Source of the DNA: Zygnema cylindricum
Lineage: Eukaryota > Streptophyta > Zygnematophyceae > Zygnematales > Zygnemataceae
Direction of reading: 5' to 3'
Length of the DNA stretch: 62,000 nucleotides
Assembly (NCBI GenBank): GCA_037447655.1
Contig: JBBHKE010000045.1
Coordinates: 1-62,000 of the forward strand
In this document: positions 1-10,521 of the stretch, piece by piece
How positions within the stretch are numbered: position 1 is the first letter of the stretch
Layout: each line of letters starts with the position of its first letter
The notes under the pieces: generated by a model
The model's input: the letters and a program-made list of their open reading frames with translations, nothing else
Told to the model about the DNA's origin: nothing
Databases searched by the model: none
Made by a program: the position numbers and the translations under genes

Positions 1-494
1 TGACGCGAAATTCAATCTCGGCCGTAATAAAAACTTGCGCGATATTTGTTTCGCTGTCGAAACAAAATGCGCGATATCCATTTCAAACAAGTACAGTACT
101 TCGTATTTTGTAGAACTGTATCTATGTCTGGCGTTAAGGGTTTCAGTTAAATGAATCTAGTACATTACAATATTTTAAATAGTAATGAAACCTTATATCT
201 CCTAACGGACTTCTACGACAGACTGATTAGAGCTAACGGCTACGCCGCGCTCTGCCGGTCGGGGGTTCGAGTCCTGCCGGACTCAACCTTTTGTTAAGAG
301 TGGCTTAAGCCACTCTTTAGTCCTTCCTATAGAGTTGAGGCAGCCATAGCTCCATTGCTCTCTCACACTCTCCTTTAGTGACTACAACAAGTATGGGGGC
401 GAGAGAGAGAGAAGAGATAGAGGCAAGCTGCCTACATTTTCTTTTCTAATATATTTAGACCTAGAAAATATACTAAAAATTACTTATTTCAATT
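1..494 (-). mobile_element. Copia-A LTR, copy A1, cut by the window start
   Basis: This stretch aligns by eye with the minus-strand LTR at 16552-17743: shared parts are the GCGATATTTGTTTCG block near 37-52, the tRNA-like box at 264-274, the hairpin at about 345-425 and the terminal tract with GACCTAGAAAATA at about 459-471. The LTR 5' end, in element sense, lies near 494, where Gypsy integrase sequence begins. The right edge is imprecise because the terminal TGTTGAAAT is mutated. No target duplication can be tested because the other side is outside the window. Confidence 0.75.
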
Positions 495-1813
495 GAAGTT
501 GTGGCACTCTCACAGAAAACTGCCAAACTTACCACCGCAGCTTTCAAACAGCATGTGCTTCTCCGATACGGAGCCCCTGCAGAAGTACTTACCGTCCAAG
601 AAACCGAGTTCCGCGGCAAATTTCAGGAGATGCTAGACGAGGCGTTAATCGATCACCGGCGGACGAGTCGGGACCATCCTTAAGTAGACGGTTTGGCAGA
701 GAGAGCTGTACAAACCTTTAAGCGTGCTTTGCGTAAACATTGCTTAGAAATACAAATTTCGGTGTGAAACAAATCATTGGATATATTGTCATGGAATATC
801 GCATGTTTGTACAGGCTGAAACTCTGAGACCTCCATAAGTCTCAGAGTGGACAGCTTCCAAGAAGCCTCTAGGATAATCTGACCCCTTTGTGTTTCAGCG
901 AAAACAACTGCCTCCTTGGCAGACAAAAACTCTGACCACCTAATCACCTGTGAAGAGAAGACTCCCCTGAGTCTATAGCAAAAAGAATTTCTGAATTGGC
1001 TCTAGCTCCCTCTCCAATTTCTCAGTGACTGCGACAAGTTTGAGAGTTGGAGAGAGAAGTTAGAGGTAGACTGCCTCGGCTTCTTTCTATATTTCTATTT
1101 AGACCTAGAAAATACTAAAAAATGTACCATTTATTTCTACACAGGCTAGTCTGGCAAATTTTAGCCCCTATTATGTGTTGTTTGGTCGAAAACCACTACT
1201 AGGTAGGAATGTACAGAAAGCCGCGAGCTTACCTCTACCTCTTATGTCGGATTCTCTGTTTTTGGAAGAACTGACAAACCGAGCGTTGCTTTTCGCTAGA
1301 GAAATGCCCATGGCTTTTGAAAACTTGTAGATTGCCCAACATCGCGACTCCTTACGGTTTGCAACAACTCGCAGTGGCAGTTACTGGCCACAACAAAAAC
1401 CCTTCCGGGTGGGGGATTACGTTTATTTGCGGCGGCAAACTTTTAATACACTCGACACGGATGTTTCAGCTCACATCTTGAGGATAACCAAAATCGATCC
1501 GCATGGATTATTTAGCCTACAAGGGGCCGACACGCGAACTTTGCGGGAGCATTCAAAGAATTGTGCCCCTTGCTATCTACCTGACCTTTACCACAGCATG
1601 GACTCAAGGCGGATGCCGATTACCGAGTCCACTGAGCGCCAATTATGCCGGCGATCTGATGGAGAAACAACAATGCTCCTTTGTGACTATTGCAATCTGA
1701 GATTCCATATGGAGTGTTTTGTTCCACCTCTGCACACTATCGCGGCTGGACAGTGGTTTTGCCACGGGTGTCGCGACCTACCAGCTGTCCTTACCAGCTC
1801 CCCCGCAGGCTAA
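495..1813 (+). pseudogene. Ty3/Gypsy polyprotein 3' end: integrase core, linker and C-terminal PHD finger
   Basis: The first part (about 501-770) reads as a Gypsy integrase core with the motifs YGAPAEVLT, EFRGKFQEMLDEALIDHRRT and DGLAERAVQTFKRALRKH. A stop at 681-683 replaces the expected Gln in HPQ-DGLAER, so the copy is dead. The frame is interrupted by an inserted LTR at 817-1141 and resumes with the substrate-proximal part (SPYYVLFGRKP). From 1409 an open stretch of 134 codons encodes a beta-rich tail (VGDYVYLRRQ) and then Cys/His pairs (CRRSDG, LLCDYCN, FHMEC, WFCHGC) that fit a C4HC3 PHD finger. PHD fingers bind histone H3 tails, so this tail may steer integration to chromatin in the way chromodomains do in chromoviruses; that role is inference. 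The stop is at 1811-1813, followed at once by a polypurine tract. Confidence 0.85.
817..1141 (-). mobile_element. Internally deleted solo Copia-A LTR (A2) with 5-bp target duplication
   Basis: The 325-bp insert starts TGAAACTCTGAGACC and ends TTATTTCTACA, the reverse complement of a Copia-A LTR with TG...CA ends. It is flanked by CAGGC at 812-816 and CAGGC at 1142-1146, a perfect 5-bp target duplication. Both LTR ends are retained, but the middle (the promoter-like GTAC-rich part and the tRNA-like box) is missing compared with the 1.05-kb LTR at 23469. It sits inside the Gypsy integrase reading frame, so it is younger than that copy. Confidence 0.93.
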
Positions 1814-1832
1814 GGAGCTGGGGGGGGGGGGA
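1812..1832 (+). other. Polypurine tract of the Gypsy element
   Basis: A run of 21 bases, all purine except one T, with 11 consecutive G, begins in the stop codon of the Gypsy polyprotein. Its position directly after pol is where plus-strand DNA synthesis is primed in LTR elements, so the 3' LTR should begin near 1833. Confidence 0.6.
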
Positions 1833-2959
1833 TTCCATCCTTACTTACCTGATCTTGTTTTGTCTTTTCTTCCCTTGCTAAGTCCATGTTTTCGGAATAA
1901 TTTGCTTGTTTTTCGAGCAGATTCATTTATTATTTCTTGTAGTATATATGCTTTGTACACCGATTGTGGTCACAAATACTGTACATATGTAATAATTATT
2001 CATTTTTTGGTGTTTATCGGCGGCCGACGCGGGATGTGATGCATGCCATTCACGGTTGTACTGTCATGCACGACAAAACTAATTCGATGCTCCTAAAATA
2101 CCACCATTTAACTTAAAATAGAGCAAATGATACTTTTATTCCTCTCCATAATGTATGTACCATTTTACCAATTCAAGAGGTTGTTTAGAGTGTGCTAGAT
2201 CGTACGTTAACTTGTCATTAACAGTGTCAACACTTGTATGGGAGTGGTTTTGACTTAAGAATGGTCACTCACATTTCATTCATACAAACAAAGGCTAGGG
2301 GGGACGTCATAAACTTGTTCTCACATTTAAAAAAACCGACTTTGACAACACAAGCTATCGCCTACAGTATAGAATTTGTCTCCAAATTTGTGTTATGTAT
2401 GTCAAGAAGTATAAAAAGTTGTTGCCTTCAAGTCATTGAACCTAAAATAGCCTTTCGTAAAAAAAAATGTTTCTTTCAAATATTATTTATTCACAATAAT
2501 AAATTGTTTAGTCGTTGGGTACATTTAACGTAAACACATCGCCTATGGGAAAAACGTGAATCGTACGTTTTGATCGCATGCAAAAGAATATTAATTTTGG
2601 ATATTTGTCCTCTTTCACGTGTGCATGACAAATACATGAGTTATTGTTTAGATATATCGATACATATTGGGAGATCTCAAATATGTATATGACTATATCA
2701 TCATAACAACACCCCATCGATGATACCCCACACATTACCATCGGACATCCGATCATAATATCATTTATATACGTGGAAAAATTAGGAGTTTACAGGAGAT
2801 GTAGACCCATTTAAAATAGTTAATTGAACATGTTGTAGATTGAATCCGATGAGCCTTTCATAAATTGCACGAGTATCCGTTGAAACATGCCAGCGGTAAC
2901 ATTTAACACTTCAACCCTCAATTAAAAATAAGAAACTAAACTAACTAGGGGTCACTTAA
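1833..2959. other. Presumed Gypsy 3' LTR start, then unassigned AT-rich DNA
   Basis: The bases after the polypurine tract should be the Gypsy 3' LTR, but no second copy exists in the window to fix its end. The rest is AT-rich with only short open frames that have no recognisable motif. I see no gene here. Confidence 0.4.
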
Positions 2960-3240
2960 TCTACCAAAGAGAGTCAACAAACTAGAAAAGAATCAGCAAA
3001 ACAAGGTGAGACATAACCAACAAAGTGAGACTAAACTAATAAAGAGAGAACCAACGAACAGGAGAGGCTCAACAAACAAGTAGAGGCTCAACAAACATGA
3101 AGAGGCTCAACAAACAAAAAGAGGCTAAATGAACAGGATATGACTCGAGCAACAAGGAGAGCCTCAGTTGATCACGAGATTATTGACCAACAAAATGAGA
3201 GTCAACCAAAAAGGAAACAATCGACCAACAAGAAAAAATG
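2960..3240. repeat. Degenerate purine-rich tandem repeat
   Basis: Short variants of AGAGGCTCAACAAACA recur about every 17-25 bases, clearest at 3060-3125, and decay into CAACAAAGTGAGA and ACCAACAA variants at both sides. It looks like an eroded minisatellite. It has no open frame and no link to the neighbouring elements. Confidence 0.6.
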
Positions 3241-3544
3241 CTCTAAATTAGAATGACATAATATAATTTCACATTAACTATCATAAATTTTTAGCGTTAA
3301 CAATCATTGCGCATATAGGGTTCGATAGTGTAATAAACAATTAACGCACAGATAATCCATTCGACAGCAAACTGACGAGCTGGTGAACATGGAATGGGAA
3401 AAGTACGACCACCGCAAATATCATTCTGCGTGCCGTCAGAATGGAGCTGATGACATAAAGTTGGATAAAACGAGCTGGCGGCCCACGTGAGCGTTGACAC
3501 CTCGGAATGGCTCTTTTGGCGGCTTATCAAGCGTGCTTTGGAAA

Positions 3545-3800
3545 CATATGATAGAGGCCAACAGCTAGCGGGCGGCCTGAATAGGAGGCTTGCAAATAAC
3601 CCAAAATGCGGATGCTTCACGTGATGGTGATCATGCCCATTTCTGCCACCATCCCTTCCATAAACATGCATGCCAAACATAGGAGACAATAGGACATGCA
3701 ATGGAAATGAATGCGTGGGTAGGGGAAAAAGATACCCCCTCCCCCTTCCTTTCCCCATCTATCCGAGAAAAATGGGTTGGGTTTTTCGTAATCGGCCTGA
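3545..3800. repeat. Dispersed repeat D, copy 1
   Basis: This block matches 5020-5275 in the same orientation, including GATAGAGGCCAAC, ATGCGGATGCTTC, CACCATCCCTTCCAT and GATACCCCCTCCCCCTT. In minus-strand translation both copies give a short His-rich peptide containing NGHDHHHVKHPH here and NGHEHHHEKHPH in the other. There is no TIR, LTR or polyA tail, so the repeat class is unknown. It could be a duplicated exon or a transposon piece. Confidence 0.75.
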
Positions 3801-5019
3801 TATCTGAATTTGTGTGCTCATCCGGTGAAAGTCTAACAAACGCTCCCTCAAAACCCATTGTTCTAATCTAAAGGTTCTAGCAGCCTGCTCCGGCTAAAAC
3901 ACCGCCAATGCCAAATAGGACTACCAAAAATGACACAAATGAACTCAAACGCAGAAATACATAAAATAAATAGAATTGGCCATTTCATATTTAACAATAT
4001 CACCTTGCCCAGAAAAGAAAATAAAAAGATAGAAGTAAGAATTATAGCAAAGCAAGCTCGACATACCCCGAAAATATACGATGACAAACAGAGAAGACGT
4101 AATCTCTTGCGATGGTACCGAAAACATGTAAGATCCTCCTTCACCCATCGGATTCCGCAGTTCAAAACCAACAAGACTCTTCTCGGTTTAAATAGCAAAA
4201 AGTCAAAATCGCCCAAAGGATTGATAGTGCCAACTACCCGCCCGAACTACGATCTCCACAAAAGACAGATTCAAAATCAAGATTGCAATAGAGTCGCAAA
4301 CACACAAAAGACAAAGATTCTTCAACAAAATGTTTGCTTGGAATTTTTGGGGGTTTTCTCAAGAGACAGTACTGAAAAAGAAACCAGTCTCCTTTGGACC
4401 TAAGTGCCTTATACATCAAAGTTTGTCAAGTTTTAGGTCCAAATGGTTAACGTTATGTAATTAACCAATGAGCGGAGAGCAAGTGTTATTGAACTGACAT
4501 AAGAAATAATAATCCGTACCACACTTGGGGTAAAAAGTTATACTTCCGAATGAGGCTAGATCCACGGCCAAAAGTCAAAATTCGTTCCACTATTATAAGA
4601 CAAAGTATTGAAAATGACACGGAAACGCCAAACTTAGACCTGATGTAATTAATGGACTGAAAGTTTGTTGGACCTGAACTGAATTCCTAATGACATCTAA
4701 CAACATAATCTCTATGACAATCCAAAAAGTTACTTAGCGTTCCACAAAGTACCCCCCACGAAGGCTAGTGGCAACTCCATGTAACGAAATTACAATCTTC
4801 AAAGCGAAACAACTTTGTCGTCCCGCCTTCGTTAGGCGCGAAATAAATTGCGTGGCGCTCAGTTTGGAGAACCCAAAAACATTTTCTAGTTTGGTGCACT
4901 CATTTCTCCGTACACGGGTGACTGTACACGGTTGAAAGGGCTCGGAAATCTTGGGCAAATGAAGGTGTGCCGAAAGCGCACACGAGCTTGACAGCTCTCG
5001 AGCGTGCCTAGGAAGTATA
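3801..5019. other. No recognisable gene
   Basis: Open frames occur on both strands (for example 3930-4403 plus and 3863-4216 minus), but they overlap each other and carry no motif or composition I can recognise. The segment separates the two copies of repeat D. Confidence 0.4.
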
Positions 5020-5275
5020 AGATAGAGGCCAACGGCCACGGGTTGCTTGCATAGGAGCAAAAAACCCCTAATGCGGATGCTTCTCGTGATGGTGTTCATG
5101 CCCATTTGTGCCACCATCCCTTCCATAGACATGCATGCCAAACATAGGAGACAATAGGACAAGCTATGGAAATGAATGTGTGGGCAGGGGAAAAGGATAC
5201 CCCCTCCCCCTTACTTTCCCCATCTGTTCGAGAAAAAGGGGTTGGGTTTTTTCGTATTCGGGTTGATATCTCAAT
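5020..5275. repeat. Dispersed repeat D, copy 2
   Basis: Second copy of the block at 3545-3800, in direct orientation about 1475 bases further on. Similarity begins near GATAGAGGCCAAC and fades after GTTGATATCTC. Differences include small indels and substitutions, so the duplication is not recent. Confidence 0.75.
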
Positions 5276-5504
5276 TTTCCCCCCTCTTAGTCAATCGTGA
5301 CTAAGATATATAAATGAAATATTTACTCGCCCAATTCATAGTTCTCGGAGAACCATGTGATTAAGGGTTGAGGGCGTGGCTCTTAAGAGGAGGGGAGATA
5401 TGATTGATGCCAACACTAGCTACATTGATCACAAACCAAGACGTCGCCCAACAAAGAGGACAGATTGCAGGCTGAGGAAAAGGAATGAGGGTCAGCAATC
5501 ATCA
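5276..5504. other. Unassigned, with a polypurine tract at about 5387-5400
   Basis: The run AAGAGGAGGGGAG followed by ATATGATTGATGCC resembles a polypurine tract and LTR start of another LTR element, but no matching LTR is present. This is a weak assignment. Confidence 0.3.
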
Positions 5505-6217
5505 ATTTGTATTCCCCCCCATTATTACTCTAGATTCTCTAGATAGCGGTTATATGCAACTTCTCACTCGATGCTTTATATTCTTTTAAGTAAAGTGGTG
5601 CTTCATATTTTTTTTTAAGAAAATAAACTTTGAAATATGCGGACCAGTCATTAGTTATACTTAGCATATATCTTTTCCCTCCTATCGAAGGTACTTTATC
5701 TGGTCCCCAGATATCAGTGTGTACAAGATCTAGTACCTTCTCTACTTAGTACGTGGCAGATTTGTGGATGGGTAATCCGTTAGCCTTACCTTGTGCACAA
5801 CCACTATAATCATCTATCTTTTCACTATCCCCAAAGTGAAATCCTTCTACTATCCCCAACTTTTTCATTTCTCTCAATTTGTCCAAAAGCACATGCCCTA
5901 GCCGCTTATGCTATATCACTATTTAAGGGACACCAACATTATAAGCATTTTTCTTTTCATTACTCAATTTAGGCCTAAGCATTCCTTGGCTTCCCTTGTG
6001 AGAAGTGAAATAGACCTCGTCATCTTACTTTGTTGTCAAAGTTCACTTTCTACTGTAAGTATAAAAGTCTTTATCATCTAACACCAAAGTGGAGATGAGA
6101 TTCTTGCTCAATTGAGGTATATAAAGAACATCTGCGAATGTAACTGTATCTACCGATCCCACTAGATCTGTAGTTACTACTCTCCCATCCCCATATTCTA
6201 TCTCTACAGTGGGAATC
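5505..6217 (-). pseudogene. Copia-A pol fragment A3 (antisense): pre-integrase to integrase core
   Basis: Minus-strand translation gives, in order, the region after the protease (PTVEIEYGDG at about 6185-6214), the NLISTLVL-type linker, the HHCC zinc region with WGP and the integrase core with ITNDWSAYF, YKASSEKLH and SNNGGEYK. Stops and frameshifts are frequent. The fragment ends abruptly at 6217, where the LTR of element A4 starts, so A4 probably inserted into it; the other half is not found after A4. Confidence 0.85.
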
Positions 6218-7097
6218 TGTTGAAAAGAGGTAATTAAAAGTTCACTTTTCTATTTTATTTATAGAGAGAGTGTGAGAATCAAAGGCACCCCATGGGTGCC
6301 GCCTTATTTAGAAGGTGACAAATTTTGAAGCAGAGGATATGTTACTAAAATGTTGATTAAGTCAAGATTTGAACTTGGGTCTGTGACTACTATGTAGCTA
6401 TAAGCCTTATCCACTAAATCATTTACGAAACGATACATTTGACAAGTTTTAATGATATATGAACAATAACGTGACTGCTAATTAACACCAAACTAACGAC
6501 GAGGAATAATTCATGCACGTACGCAAATCTGAACCGTGTACAATATGATTTGATCAGACGACCATTATTGCAACCGGTATCCGAAATGAGCTTTTAGAGG
6601 CATTCAAAGAAAACGTCACGCAGTGCAACGTGGCACCACATTATTGGATACTAGAGAAGATGGGAGGAGGAACCATGGCTCCCAATTTGACAATCATCAC
6701 CTTGAAGGCCATGTCGTACAGTGGCCGTACAATAAGTACATCGCCTATTGTACCTTTTTGTACTATATAGTGTTCCAATTGGATTAGGGTTTAGTTGAAG
6801 GTAGTCGTGAGTAGGCAGACCAAGACTTAGTAAAATTTAGTTACGTCTCTCTCAGAGAGCTTGTAACTATGAAGGTCATCTTTGACTAACCATAACTTAC
6901 TGCTCAGGGGAGCAAATTCAGTGATTCTTTTTGTATTTGACTCAAGGAAGTCTTGTCCTCACAAGGGTGAGGGTTGTCTAAATATTTGTTTGCCTGTGCG
7001 GTGCTTATTCGGTGTGAAAGTGGAAAGGGCACATATTGTCCTAGAGGCTTTACATAGGATGCTCATTCTCTAGGTCAATGGAGACCAGAGAATTGCA
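6218..7097 (+). mobile_element. Copia-A 5' LTR of element A4
   Basis: The 880-bp LTR begins TGTTGAAAAG and ends GAATTGCA just before the primer binding site. Near 6340-6410 an antisense tRNA-like box (GTTCAAATC on the minus strand) is present. A GTAC-containing stretch near 6710-6760 leads to ACTATATAG at about 6762-6770, a plausible TATA box. The ATG at 7078 lies exactly 20 nt from the LTR end. The 3' LTR is not found because the element is cut at about 10239. Confidence 0.85.
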
Positions 7098-10000
7098 AGT
7101 TATGGGCCCACCCTCTAGGGTGCCCATATTTGATGGATCAGACTTTATTTATTAGGAAATGATGATGGAGGGAGAACTATTTGAGAAACACCTATGGGGC
7201 ATAGTGTCCGGACAAGTTCGATGCCCACCTCCAATGGGTTTGGAGGAACGCGTTTTTTAGGCACCTCGGCCATCACAGCAGCCAAAGCAGCTGCCACCAT
7301 CACCGAGGATGAAGATGAGGAAGGAGAGGGAATTGTTATAGAAGGAGAAAAAGGAAGAGTTGCAACTCAAGTGACACCATTGCCGAAAGTGATACTGAAA
7401 ACTACACCACCAGCAGCAGTAACAAGGGTTCAGACAGATAGATCAGAGTATGAAAAGTGGAACTACAAAGACAAGGTTGCTAAGCTCTTATTTCTTAAAT
7501 GCGTAGCGAAGGGCATTGTCATTCCCCTTATGCATGCCAAATCTTCATCTCATATTTTGGATGTCACAACTTAACAAATATAAGAGTGGATCATTGCGCT
7601 AGGAACAGTTGGGGAAAAATAAGATGCAGCTTATATTATAACGGAGGAAGCATGAATAATTATTGCAATGATTTAGGAGCATTAATTCGAGAGCTAGAGA
7701 GTGCAGGTAACTCAAGGTCTGAGAGAAAAAGAGTGAACACATTGAAACTACTTGAAGAGTATGAAAGTATAAGTAACAGAATGCAGGACATAGAAGATAG
7801 CAATTGGAATTGCGATAACATAGTGCTAATGAATTTAGTGAAAAAAAGTACCATAGAGCTTAGGAGAGGAGGTCGAAGTGTTCAAGCATTGTGTGCACTA
7901 GTTGATTGGCGGAATCGTGATGAGGAAAGAGTGAAATATCCCTATCAAAACTTTGGAGGAAGCGGAAAAGCAAGTGGCAGATTTGATCGACAAAAGAGAG
8001 GAACTTCTCGAGAAGGATTATGTCACTTTTGCAAGAAACCGGGACACTAAATGGCAGTATATCTCAAACTTGCAGATCTTCGACCTAAAGATAGACAAGT
8101 AACCTCAAGGGATGGAGGAAAAAAAAAGGCTTTTTTGACTCAAGTTCATGATGAGGAAGAACACGAAGCTACTAAACCGGAAGAGGAGCTTGAGGAGCTC
8201 CTTCTTAATCCGAAAATCAATGAGAAGCATGCCGACATTCCACGGAGACAAAAGTTTGCTTTTGGAGGTTAAAGGGATCCACCCGAGGATTGGTGGATCA
8301 TAGACTCAGGGTCCTCAATGCATATTTGCAAAGATAAGAGGTGGTTCACTAAACTGAGAAAGATCACAACAGTTGAGATAAATTACGGAGATGGTAGAGT
8401 AAAAACCAAAAATCTTGTTGGAACTGTTGACTTGAAGGTTCTAGTTGATGGAAAGGCCTCAATTGTAACACTCTCAGACTTTTTTCACATTCCAGATCTA
8501 AGCAAAAACCTAGTCTCAACAGCTACCCTAGATGTTAAGGAGTTTGAAACTGGAACTAGGAAAGGAATCTTCACAACAAGCTTTAATAATTTGGTCTATT
8601 TCATAGTTGAGAAGGGCAGTGAAGGAATGTTCAAAATTTTACTTTGCAATGAAAAGAGTGTTCTCTACTCGTGTGCAAGTGATATGATGCTTTGGCACAA
8701 AAGGTTAGGGCATGTGCATCTAGATTGATTTAAAAAAATAAAAAAAAAATAGTGGAGGGTATTACTTTTGAGGATGATGAGACCTTTGATGATTGCAGTG
8801 GATATACCAAAGGGAAGATTCATAGGCTTCTATTTCCAAAGGCAACCACATTTAGAAAAGAGAATGTATTCGATCTAATTTACACTGATGTTTGGGGACC
8901 TGCTAGGTATGCTTCACATGGAGGGGAAGAGCTGGATGTTAACCATCACAAATGATTGGTCTCGATACGTGAAGGTATACTTTCTCACACATAAGTTAAA
9001 GGTATTGAGATGTTTCATAGAGTATAAAGAATGGAGTGAAAAACTACATGAAACCTCAATAAAAGAGATAAGAATTGATTAAAGGAAAGAATACACCTCA
9101 AGGGAATTTGAAGAATTTTTTAAAGAATAAGGAATTCATCATGAGAAAAAAATTCCCTATATTTCAGAACAAAATGGAGTTGCGGAAAGAGCGAATAGAA
9201 CTTTAGGAGATATGTCCAGGAGTATGTTAACTGATAAGAGGATAGGATTGTTGTTTTGGGCCGAGTTTATGAACTATGCTAATTTTATCAGAAATAGTGT
9301 CTTAACTTCATCATATAAGGAGGAAACTTTGTAAGAGAGGTGGACACGAAGAGAGCCAAATTTGTCTAGTTTGAGAGTGTTCGGAAGTCAAGTATACCGT
9401 TTATATTTTGGATAAGCCTAAATGGAAGTAAGAGGGGAGAAAGAAACTAGGATATCTTGTGTGATACTATGAGAGCACAAAAGGATATTGAGTGTAGGAC
9501 TTAAAAAAGAGAGATATAATTCTGGTAAAGCATATAGTGGTGATGAATGAAGTAAATTCCGTTGATCCATTTAAACATAATAAGGAAGTCAAAATCAGAT
9601 TTGAACCGGATCAGTTTTCTGACTTTTTTTTTGAAAATGAAGAGAAGGAAGATAGAGAAAAAGAAACATCTGCAGATCTACCGAAGGAGAAAGAGGAAAA
9701 GACAACATCCGAGAAAACGCCACAATACGAAGTGGAAATCGATGAGGAACTTGATGAGACGCTGGAATTGGAAAAAAAAAGAGCTGAAAATCTTTCTAAA
9801 CGAAACCCAATGATGCCTTCCATACCGACGTCAGATTTTTAAGAGGGGAGAAGAAGTAGTAAATGACTTCAAGAAAGACAAGAATATAACCAACTCACAA
9901 AGATGTCTCACCGAGATGAACCTTAGACTTACATACTGGTTATAAGCACCCCAGAAAGTAGCCGCTGGATCACTGCTATAAATGAAGAAATTGCCTCACA

Positions 10001-10239
10001 TCGTTGTTGGTAGATTATCCACTGGATCAAAACCGATCGAATATAAGTGGGTATTTAAATTTATATTAAACTTGGATAATACAATTGAGAGGTACAAAGC
10101 TTGGTTGGTTGCAAAAGGGTTTACTCAAAAAGAGGGGATAGAATACAAAGAAACCTTTGCACCTCTAGTCCGATTTCAATCTGTTAGAATCCTCTTAAGT
10201 TTAGTCCCAACAGAGGATGTGGAAATATACCAAATCGTC
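7078..10239 (+). pseudogene. Copia-A element A4 gag-pol, decayed and truncated in RT
   Basis: The frame begins at an ATG inside the LTR, and the primer binding site AGTTATGGGCCCA at 7098-7110 is in frame. Gag follows, with a zinc knuckle (LCHFCKKPGH at about 8018-8048, stop next). The protease motif IIDSGSSMHIC is at about 8297-8329, WHKRLGHVHLD of the integrase zinc region at about 8692-8725, integrase DVWGP and NDWSRY at about 8888-8970, NGVAERANR near 9173-9198, and the RT start (YKWVFKF, LVAKGFTQKEGIEYKETFAP) at about 10039-10163. More than ten stops or frameshifts break it. It ends within RT at about 10239, where unrelated Gypsy sequence begins. Confidence 0.88.
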
Positions 10240-10521
10240 AATAGTCTCCTCACCTCCGGAAATATACAATTTTCCGGACGCATCCTTCTTGGGAGGGAAA
10301 ACTGTCGGAAAAGCAAACACATGAAGTCCTGTATTCTCTTGCACAAATCCGGCTTCCACCAAGGTTCGGACTTTGGTTGTGATGAAATATTTTTCTTTGA
10401 CGTTAAGAGGGTAGTGCTTTTACCAAAGAGATTTTGTCTCGTCCATCAAATTGATTCGGAAAGGAGTTCCTTTGTAGATGCCGACATTGGTGTCTTACCA
10501 GGAGAACACCTACTTCTTTCT
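10240..10521 (-). pseudogene. Ty3/Gypsy reverse transcriptase N-terminal fragment (antisense)
   Basis: Minus-strand translation over about 94 codons reads TPFRINLMDETKS, then HYPLNVKEKYFI, VRTLVEAGFVQ and VFPPKKDASGK, the typical N-terminal Gypsy RT order (entry motif, EAGFV-like turn, PKKDG-like motif). One in-frame stop is present. It is wedged between the broken Copia RT of A4 and the first base of the A5 LTR, so A5 probably inserted into a Gypsy copy. Confidence 0.75.

Noticed and set aside
217-290. A tRNA gene
   Set aside because: The B box is good, but the T stem and acceptor stem do not pair, and the block lies inside an LTR and recurs in diverged form in the others.
3863-4403. Overlapping frames of 117 and 157 codons on opposite strands
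   Set aside because: No motif, no splice-consistent partner and unremarkable composition; they overlap one another.
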